Source: Kiritimatiellia bacterium
Lineage (GTDB): Bacteria > Verrucomicrobiota > Kiritimatiellia > CAIQIC01 > JAGNIJ01
Direction of reading: 5' to 3'
DNA: 46,424 nucleotides
Assembly: GCA_018001225.1 (NCBI GenBank)
Contig: JAGNIJ010000036.1
Location: forward strand, 1-46,424
In this document: positions 40,790 to 46,424 of the stretch, piece by piece
How positions within the stretch are numbered: position 1 is the stretch's first letter
Layout: every line of letters starts with the position of its first letter
Translations under genes and position numbers: made by a program
Notes under the pieces: generated by a model
Told to the model about the DNA's origin: nothing
What the model saw: the letters and a program-made list of their open reading frames with translations, nothing else
The model's database searches: none

Positions 40790-42485
40790 TCCGCCAGAGC
40801 GATCCGGTTCCCCTAAGTCCATTTTGTCGTGGCTTCCCGCCGTGATGCTCTTGCTGGTCGGCGTTCTCGTGTACGCCAACAGCCTCCAGGGACCGTTGCT
40901 TCTGGATGATCACGGCAACATCGCGGCCAATCCCGGCATCCGCCGCCTTTGGCCATTAAGTGCGGCCTTGGCGCCGCCGCCGGGCCCCATTTCTTTTTAC
41001 ACGCGGCCGGTCCTCAATTTGACCATGGCCTGGGACTACGCGCACTCGGGGACGGGCGTCGCCGGCTACCGCCGCACCAACGTGACCCTTCACGTCTTGT
41101 CGGGCTTCATGCTGTTCCTTCTGTTGGGCCGCCTGATGAGACGGCGCTCGTGCCCGTCGCCCTGGATGGATCCCGATGGCTTTCCCGCGTGGCTGCGTCC
41201 GTTCTTTCCCGATGCCGCCGGCGTGGCGTCGTTCGCGGCGGCCCTCCTGTGGGTGGCGCATCCGTTGAACACGGCGGCGATGAACTACTTGAGCCAACGC
41301 GGGGAACTGCTCGTGACGTTGTTCATCCTCGCGCTGTTCTACAGCCTGATGCGCGCGGCGGACGCGGCTCCGGCCGGCCGATGGAAATGGCAGGCCGCGG
41401 CCGTGATCGCCTGCCTGCTGGGGATGGGCAGCAAGGAAAACATGCTGGTGGCGCCGTTGCTCGCGCTGGTCTTCGACCGGTTGTTTCTGGCCGATTCCTG
41501 GCGCGAGGTTTTCCGGCGACGGGGCCTGGTGCATGGCCTGCTGTGGCTCACCGCGTGGTGGCCGATCCATCGCCAGTGGCTTCATTCTCCGCATTTCTTG
41601 CCGGGCGCTGTCCCGGGGGACGCGCGGTGGCACTATGCGCTGACCCAGTGCTGGGCGCTGGCGAGGATGCTCCGGTTGGCCTTCTGGCCGGATCCCTTGG
41701 TTTTCTACTACGGCGCCGGCCTGGTCACGGATTGGCGCATGGTCTGGCCGCAGGCCTTGTTCCTGCTGGCTGTGGTCATCACTTCGCTGTGGGCTTTGTT
41801 TAAGTATCCCCGCGCCGGCTTCGCGGGGGCCGTCTTTTTCGGCCTGCTGGCTCCGTCTTCGACCCTGATCCCCATCTGGGGGCAACCGGTCGCGGAGCAT
41901 CGCATGTATGCCCCCCTGGCCGCGCTGTCGGCCCTGGCCGCGGCGGGGTTGTGCCGGATAGGCATGAGAGCCCGTCGTCGCGATGTTTCGCTCTCGGCCT
42001 TCTTGATCCTGGTCCTGGCGGCATCGCTGGGCCTTGGGGCGATGACGAGCCGGCGCAACGCCGTCTATCGGGATTCGCTGGACCTTTGGCTGGACACGGT
42101 GCGCAAAGTGCCGGGCAGCCACGAGGCCCACAATTCCGCCGCCAACATGCTGGCGCAGAGGGGCCGCTACGAGGAGGCGATCTTTCATTACCGGGAGGCG
42201 TGGCGTCTCAAGCCGGAGAGCATCCAGTACCTTCACAACCTGGCGATGACCTATCTGGAAACGGGCCGCTTCCGGGAAGCGATTCCCGGGCTGGAAAAGG
42301 TTCTGCAGGAGATGCCGAACGATACCCGCGCGATCCTTCAACTGGCCCGGGCGCTGGCGGCCACGGGCCGGAGGGAAGAGGCCCTGGAGCGACTGCGCGT
42401 CGCCGCCGCCGCCCGTCCTGACGAGTCCGAACTGAAGCGCATGATGGCCGCCTTGGACATCCCGCGGCCAGAGAAAGAACCATGA
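40779..42485 (+). CDS. TMTC-like polytopic membrane protein with TPR tail
   Basis: 568 residues. About ten hydrophobic segments (to about residue 425), with early loop motif ANSLQGPLLLDDHGNIAANP and later ALTQCWALARMLRLAFWPDP, resembling TMTC/DUF1736 proteins of the GT-C glycosyltransferase fold. The C-terminus is three TPR repeats (about residues 455-560). In eukaryotes TMTCs O-mannosylate proteins; a bacterial role is inferred. The acidic DD in the first loop is typical of the fold. ATG 40779 overlaps the previous gene by 11 nt; an ATG at 40731 is less likely. Its stop overlaps the next start. Confidence 0.7.
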   Translation: MLPDPPERSGSPKSILSWLPAVMLLLVGVLVYANSLQGPLLLDDHGNIAANPGIRRLWPLSAALAPPPGPISFYTRPVLNLTMAWDYAHSGTGVAGYRRTNVTLHVLSGFMLFLLLGRLMRRRSCPSPWMDPDGFPAWLRPFFPDAAGVASFAAALLWVAHPLNTAAMNYLSQRGELLVTLFILALFYSLMRAADAAPAGRWKWQAAAVIACLLGMGSKENMLVAPLLALVFDRLFLADSWREVFRRRGLVHGLLWLTAWWPIHRQWLHSPHFLPGAVPGDARWHYALTQCWALARMLRLAFWPDPLVFYYGAGLVTDWRMVWPQALFLLAVVITSLWALFKYPRAGFAGAVFFGLLAPSSTLIPIWGQPVAEHRMYAPLAALSALAAAGLCRIGMRARRRDVSLSAFLILVLAASLGLGAMTSRRNAVYRDSLDLWLDTVRKVPGSHEAHNSAANMLAQRGRYEEAIFHYREAWRLKPESIQYLHNLAMTYLETGRFREAIPGLEKVLQEMPNDTRAILQLARALAATGRREEALERLRVAAAARPDESELKRMMAALDIPRPEKEP

Positions 42486-44047
42486 CCCTGGACCTGCTCA
42501 TCCGTGGCGGTGTCCTCCTTGACGGAACAGGCTCCGCCGAGCGCCGGGCCGACGTGGGCGTAAAGGGCGACCGCATCGAGGCCGTCGGCGACCTCGCCGG
42601 GGCGGAAGCCGTGCGCGTGATATCCGCCTCGAATGGGTGCGTCTGTCCCGGCTTTATCGACGTCCATTCGCATTCCGATGCCTACCTGCTCATCGAGCCT
42701 TCCGCCCCGAGTAAAGTGTTCCAGGGCGTCACCACCGAGGTCGTCGGGAACTGCGGCGCGTCGGCCGCGCCGCGCCTGGGCCGCTACCTCATGCCGTCCG
42801 ACTGGCGCGCGATGCCGTACCCGGGATCGTGGGGCACCGTGGCGGAATACCGGGCGCTGCTGGAACAGGTGAAACCCGCGGTCAATGTCGTCCTGCTCAT
42901 CGGGCACAGCGCGCTCCGGGCCTCCGTCATGGGCTACATCGAGCGGCCGGCGACCCCGGATGAACTACGGGCGATGAAGGACCTGCTGGCCCGGTCGTTG
43001 GACGAGGGCGGGGCGGGGTTGAGCACCGGGCTGATCTACTCGCCCGGGATGTTCGCCGCGCCGGAAGAAATCGTCGAGCTGGCCCGCGTGGTCGCCGGGT
43101 GGGGCGGAATCTATACCTCGCACATGCGCAGCGAGGGCGGGCGGCTGCTGGAGGCGCTGGACGAGACGATCGGGATAGGTCGGGCGACGGGCGTCCGCGT
43201 GGAGGTGTCCCACCTCAAGACCTCCGGCCGGGCCCACTGGGGGAAAATCGATGCCGCGCTGGACCGGGTACGCGCGGCGCGGGCCGCCGGGCTGGACGTG
43301 GCCGCCGACCGCTATCCGTACACCGCGTCCTGCACGGACCTGGACGTCATCCTCCCCGCCTGGGCCTCCGGCGGCGGGCGCGACGAGGTGCTCAAGCGCC
43401 TGCGCGATCCCGCGCTCCGCGCCCGCATTCGTGCGGATGTGGCCAATTCCCGCGATGCGGCCTACTGGGCCGACCTGCGCATCGGCTCGACCCGCCACCC
43501 GGACAACGCCCGTTTCAAGGGCCGGCCCATGCCCGAGGCCGCGCGCGAACTCGGCCTCGAGCCGGTGGACGCCGCCCTGTACCTGGTGGACACGGACGAG
43601 CTTCACACGTCGGGGATCTTTTTCGGCATGAGCGAGGAGAACATGCGGCGCATTCTTGCCGAACCGTACGTCATGATCGGGTCCGACGCCTCCCTGCGCG
43701 CGCCGACCGGCCCGTTGAGCCACGATCATCCGCATCCGAGGGCCTATGGCACTTTCCCTCGATTCCTGCGGGCCGCGCTCGATGGTCGGACCGTCGGCCT
43801 GCCCGAGGCCATCCGTAAAATGACATCCCTGCCGGCGCGCCAGTTCAACCTCAAGGACCGCGGAGAAATCGCGGTGGGCAAGAAGGCGGATATCGTCGTC
43901 TTCGATCCGGACGGGGTGGGGGACGCGGCCACCTACGAGCAGCCGCACCAGCTCGCGCGCGGGATCGAAGCGCTGCTGGTCAACGGCGTTCCGGTCCTCG
44001 CCGGCGGATCGCCCACCGGCGAACGCCCGGGCCGGTTCCTGGACTGA
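42482..44047 (+). CDS. N-acyl-D-amino-acid deacylase (amidohydrolase family)
   Basis: 521-residue metal-dependent hydrolase of the D-aminoacylase type. Zinc ligands H62-S-H64 with SD follow PGFIDVHSHSD; C91 lies in VVGNCG; later histidines lie in TSHMRSEGG and VEVSHLKTSG; the catalytic Asp is D402 in GSDASLRAP. The C-terminal motif KKADIVVFDPDGVGD completes the small beta domain. The family hydrolyses N-acylated D-amino acids to carboxylate and free D-amino acid, as in peptidoglycan turnover. The start overlaps the TMTC-like stop (ATGA), and its stop abuts the stop of the convergent HIT gene. Confidence 0.9.
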   Translation: MTLDLLIRGGVLLDGTGSAERRADVGVKGDRIEAVGDLAGAEAVRVISASNGCVCPGFIDVHSHSDAYLLIEPSAPSKVFQGVTTEVVGNCGASAAPRLGRYLMPSDWRAMPYPGSWGTVAEYRALLEQVKPAVNVVLLIGHSALRASVMGYIERPATPDELRAMKDLLARSLDEGGAGLSTGLIYSPGMFAAPEEIVELARVVAGWGGIYTSHMRSEGGRLLEALDETIGIGRATGVRVEVSHLKTSGRAHWGKIDAALDRVRAARAAGLDVAADRYPYTASCTDLDVILPAWASGGGRDEVLKRLRDPALRARIRADVANSRDAAYWADLRIGSTRHPDNARFKGRPMPEAARELGLEPVDAALYLVDTDELHTSGIFFGMSEENMRRILAEPYVMIGSDASLRAPTGPLSHDHPHPRAYGTFPRFLRAALDGRTVGLPEAIRKMTSLPARQFNLKDRGEIAVGKKADIVVFDPDGVGDAATYEQPHQLARGIEALLVNGVPVLAGGSPTGERPGRFLD

Positions 44048-44425
44048 TCAGGGATAGTCCTGCTTATCCGGGATGACGCCCCGGACGCCTCCGCGCGGGC
44101 GGCGCACGTCGCCCGAACGGCGGGGGATCAGGTGCACGTGCACGTGGAAAACGGACTGGCCCGCCGCCGCCCCGTCGTTGATGCCAAGATTAAATCCTTG
44201 AATCGACGGATCTTCCTCCTGCATCCGCTTGGCGAGCAAGCGGGCCAGGCGGAGCACAGCTTGCCATTCCTCGTCCGTCAGGTCGCGGAACGAGGCGACG
44301 TGGCGGCGCGGCACGATCAACTGGTGGCCCCGCGACACCGGGTAGCGGTCGGACAGCGCGAGACACGGGCCGTCCTCGGCCATGATCCGTTCCGGCGCCA
44401 CCTCGCAAAACGGGCAGGGATTCAT
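44048..44425 (-). CDS. HIT-family nucleotide-binding protein
   Basis: 125-residue histidine triad protein. It has CPFC-E near the N-terminus, HQLIVPRRHVASF and the triad HVHVHLIPR. Such proteins hydrolyse or transfer dinucleoside polyphosphates or adenylylated compounds. The longer frame runs through the tRNA-Phe gene, so the start must be downstream of it: ATG 44425 (or 44437). A -10-like TATGCT (complement of 44433-44438) ends 7 nt before ATG 44425, with no ribosome-binding site. Confidence 0.9.
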   Translation of the reverse strand: MNPCPFCEVAPERIMAEDGPCLALSDRYPVSRGHQLIVPRRHVASFRDLTDEEWQAVLRLARLLAKRMQEEDPSIQGFNLGINDGAAAGQSVFHVHVHLIPRRSGDVRRPRGGVRGVIPDKQDYP

Positions 44426-44451
44426 GGCTGCGAGCATAAAAGCCCGGAGCG

Positions 44452-44479
44452 TTGACATCGAGCGGAAAAAGCCTACTAT
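44452..44479 (+). promoter_or_regulatory. Promoter of tRNA-Phe
   Basis: TTGACA (44452-44457), 16-nt spacer, TACTAT (44474-44479), about 15 nt before the mature tRNA 5' end at 44495. It is the best promoter match in the window and shares the divergent region with the HIT gene. Confidence 0.65.
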
Positions 44480-44494
44480 CCCACTCTCGCGCGG

Positions 44495-44567
<73 letters not shown>

Positions 44568-44994
44568 CCTTTTTCATTTTTCCCGCCATTCATTTCAGCC
44601 TTATTTTACAGGGCTTTTCTTGCTGTTTCGCCCCTTGAAGCCATGACCCGCCGACAGGGATGTTTTTCTGTCAAAAAAGCCACGGGGCCAATACGGGGCC
44701 AAAAGGTTTTTGCAGGATGGTGCAGGGGCAGGGGGCCAAAGGCGGCTTTACGAGTCGCGCCGTCATGGAATTTTCAAAGCTCTTTCCACGCCGCAACTGT
44801 AAGGATGCTGGGCCGTGGGTGGCGGGGCTCCAACAGGCATTTTTCTCGCCCAGGAAGCCATCCCGGCCATTTTTCCTCCAGAAGCCGCCTCTTGGATGCC
44901 CCTTTGGACCTGAAGGCCGTAGAGAAGGCGTGGTAGGGCTTCCGGCGCTGGGGCCATGGACTTGGGGACGTACTCGGGCCAGACGGTAGGGAGC
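44568..44994. other. Non-coding stretch between tRNA-Phe and the recombinase stub
   Basis: About 430 nt in which I see no convincing gene. It holds a short tandem ACGGGGCCAA repeat (near 44689-44708) and a GACAG/CTGTC hairpin (near 44653-44672). I looked for a second copy of the tRNA 3' end as an attachment-site repeat and did not find one here. Confidence 0.4.
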
Positions 44995-45189
44995 CTACAC
45001 GATTTTGATTTTGGCCACTTCCACATCGATGAACGGCTGGGACAGGTGCTGGTAGTGTTTTTCCAGCACTCGGGATGACGGGGTATGCCCAATCATCTTC
45101 TTGATAGCCTGAGGGTTTGAGCCACTTTCTGTTGCTCTACTGCAAAAGTAATGCCGGAAGGTGTAGGGCGTGAATTTTTCCAACCCCGC
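44995..45189 (-). pseudogene. Tyrosine recombinase (phage-type integrase), C-terminal stub
   Basis: On the minus strand the last 65 codons read LEKFTPYTFRHYFCSRATES, then PQAIKKMIGHTPSSRVLEKH with YQHLS, and a stop at 44995. This is the end of the catalytic domain of a tyrosine recombinase: the RHxF-type box, the GHTPSS motif and the nucleophile Tyr in KHYQH. Upstream of about 45187 the sequence changes to Pro/Ala-rich nonsense that is the complement of a transposase frame, so the N-terminal four-fifths is gone. It points toward tRNA-Phe, the usual arrangement of an integrase next to its attachment site. Confidence 0.8.
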
Positions 45190-45191
45190 GC

Positions 45192-46273
45192 TTTTACCAG
45201 TGGGAGCGGCGTGCGCTCTCGGGGATGGTGGAGGCGCTTCAAGGGAAGACGGGGGGCCGTCCATCCAAGCCTCCGGATCCGCAGAGGGAGCAGATGCAGA
45301 AGCGCTTGTCGGAGTTGGAAGCCCAGGAGCGGGTGCGTGAGCAAGTGGAGCATATCCGGGCCGAGTTGAAGCAAGCGGAAAACGCGGCGCAAAAAAAATG
45401 AGGCGGTCGAGACGTTGGTGAAAACGGTCGAACAAGTTCGGGAGCAGACGGGTTGGTCGTACCGCCGGGTGCTGGGGGGCGGCCCCCCTCTGCCGGTCGA
45501 GTTTTAACCGGTGGAGAAGCCGTCTCCGGAACCAGCAGCCGTCCGTGCAGACGCCGGGCCCTAAAAAGGAAGTGCAGTTGGATATGGAATCGCTGATGGA
45601 AGAGGTGCGGCAGATGGAGCACCGGCGCCATCGCAGCTTCGGGACACCGGCGCTCTCCCAGGCTCACAAGCAGGAGATATCGCGGCGGCAGTTACAGGGG
45701 ATCGTGAGAGAGGAGCGTCGGTTGGTGAATGCCCGGAGGCTGGCGAAGCTGCGGCGTATCACCTGGCACGTGCCGGGGATGGCCTGGGCGATGGACGGAG
45801 CCCAGATCGGGCCGATGAAGCTGCACCAGATGCAGGACCTGGCGTCGCGGTACAAGTACGAGCCGGTTGTTGCGTCCAGCGTGTACGGCCATCAGGTGGC
45901 GGAGCATCTGGAGCGGTTGATCGGACTCCACGGCGCGCCGCTGATCCTCAAAAGAGATCGGGGCGGGAACCTGCGGGACGAGGCGGTGCAGGCTGTCATG
46001 GCCAAGCACCTGATCATCCCGCTGGACTCGCCTCCGCGGTACCCGGCGTACAACGGGGGGATCGAGTATGGGCAGAGGGAGATGAAGGAACTGCTGGGTG
46101 AGCGGTATGCGGGGGCCGAGGATCTCCTGGCCTGCAGCAGCGCCGCCGCCCAGGAACTCAACCATCATCCCAAGCCCTGTTTACAGGGTCGCACGCCCTG
46201 CGCCGTGCTTCAGGAGGCAAGTCAGGCGATGCGGATCTACAGTAAGCGTCACGCCAACCCCCATCTATCGTAG
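45192..46273 (+). mobile_element. Degraded insertion sequence (orfA/orfB, DDE type)
   Basis: An IS remnant with three reading-frame segments. orfA part: 45192-45401, FYQWERRALSGMVEAL then GRPSKPPD and a Leu/Glu coiled coil, ending at A8-TGA. A second frame, 45400-45501, reads VEQVREQTGWSYRRVLG. The third frame (45470-46273) carries FNRWRSRLRNQ and the catalytic domain. The left edge truncates the recombinase; no clear terminal inverted repeat was identified. Frame changes occur at an A8 run and within G6/C6 tracts. Confidence 0.75.
45545..46273 (+). pseudogene. DDE (rve superfamily) transposase, catalytic domain
   Basis: 242 codons from GTG 45545, continuous in frame with an upstream segment back to about 45470. 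The core reads WAMDGAQIG (D84), LKRDRGGNL (D138) and NGGIEYGQREM (E174), giving D,D(35)E spacing with SPPRYPAYN before the Glu. The motif DNG is changed to DRG. The N-terminal helix-turn-helix is in another frame, so a functional transposase would need two frame changes. Confidence 0.8.
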
Positions 46274-46355
46274 GAGATTGGAGATGTCGTAGGCTCTAGA
46301 GACTGTCGGACTTTCCCTGTTCATCGCCGCGTCGCGCTGGTAGAATCCAGACATT

Positions 46356-46424
46356 ATGAGCGCCCAATTCGTCAACATTGACCGCAACACCCCGATGCTC
46401 CTGCCGCCAGACCTTCGTGATTGG
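46356..46424 (+). CDS. IS1182-like transposase, N-terminal end (3' end outside window)
   Basis: 23 codons from ATG 46356 to the window end: MSAQFVNIDRNTPMLLPPDL then RDW. This resembles the opening of IS1182-type transposases (VNRDTP.LLPP..DWLPE). The element's left end should lie in 46274-46355, where AGAGACTGTCGGACTTTCC may be part of the terminal repeat. A TAGAATCCAGACATT leader precedes it without a strong ribosome-binding site. Confidence 0.6.
   Translation, partial: MSAQFVNIDRNTPMLLPPDLRDW

Noticed and set aside
44568..44994. Direct repeat of the tRNA-Phe 3' end (attR) close to the integrase stub
   Set aside because: No second copy of the T-arm/acceptor sequence was found in the window; only short chance similarities.

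Overview
The window is about 46 kb of GC-rich bacterial chromosome. Three features suggest a member of the PVC superphylum, most likely Kiritimatiellota or Verrucomicrobiota: two large exported proteins ending in a 'D.NGLPDWWE ... DLDGDRVVNLDEY' type tail, a right-handed beta-helix giant built on GGG/NC repeats, and flotillin, VIT/vWA, TMTC-like and Exb-TPR genes of the kind common there. This assignment rests on protein style only; there is no rRNA in the window.

Layout. 1-4426: the end of an OmpR-type response regulator, a BtpA/SgcQ-family protein, a DoxX-like membrane protein and a secreted endonuclease I-type protein. 4465-8240: an ABC-F ATPase, divergent from a PAS/histidine kinase fused to a receiver. 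8271-10277: an NfeD-like membrane protein with its flotillin partner. 10328-13990: a small defence-like island with a one-polypeptide type IIG restriction-modification enzyme whose recognition domain has a different base composition, a BECR-like nuclease/toxin candidate, a DUF2283 protein and a remnant of a second DUF2283 gene. 14071-17190: a duplicated beta-helix surface protein. 17266-19395: a GtrII-like membrane glucosyltransferase.

19449-26680 is the most unusual region. It is a tight five-gene operon: a poly(A)-polymerase-like nucleotidyltransferase, an MFS carrier, a membrane-anchored protein with its own nucleotidyltransferase-type signature, a membrane-anchored cytidine/dCMP-type deaminase, and a polytopic spermidine-synthase-like protein. 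I do not know a described pathway with this set. 31035-26904 (minus strand) is an ECF sigma / zinc anti-sigma / VIT-vWA operon in which every junction is an ATGA overlap.

31288-44425 holds a rhomboid protease, PPK2, a glycosyltransferase, an organophosphate/phosphate antiporter, a PstS-like protein, an ExbB-ExbD-TPR operon, an AT-rich island with paired palindromes, a zinc-ribbon protein, a TMTC-like membrane protein, an N-acyl-D-amino-acid deacylase and a HIT protein. From tRNA-Phe(GAA) at 44495 to the end, the sequence is a mobile-element scar: the C-terminal stub of a tyrosine recombinase, abutted by a broken DDE transposase of orfA/orfB type, then the start of an IS1182-like transposase that runs off the window.

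Several genes without a Shine-Dalgarno sequence have a -10-like hexamer ending 6-10 nt before their ATG. This suggests leaderless transcription. Genes inside operons mostly have clear GGAGG-type sites or overlapping stop/start codons.
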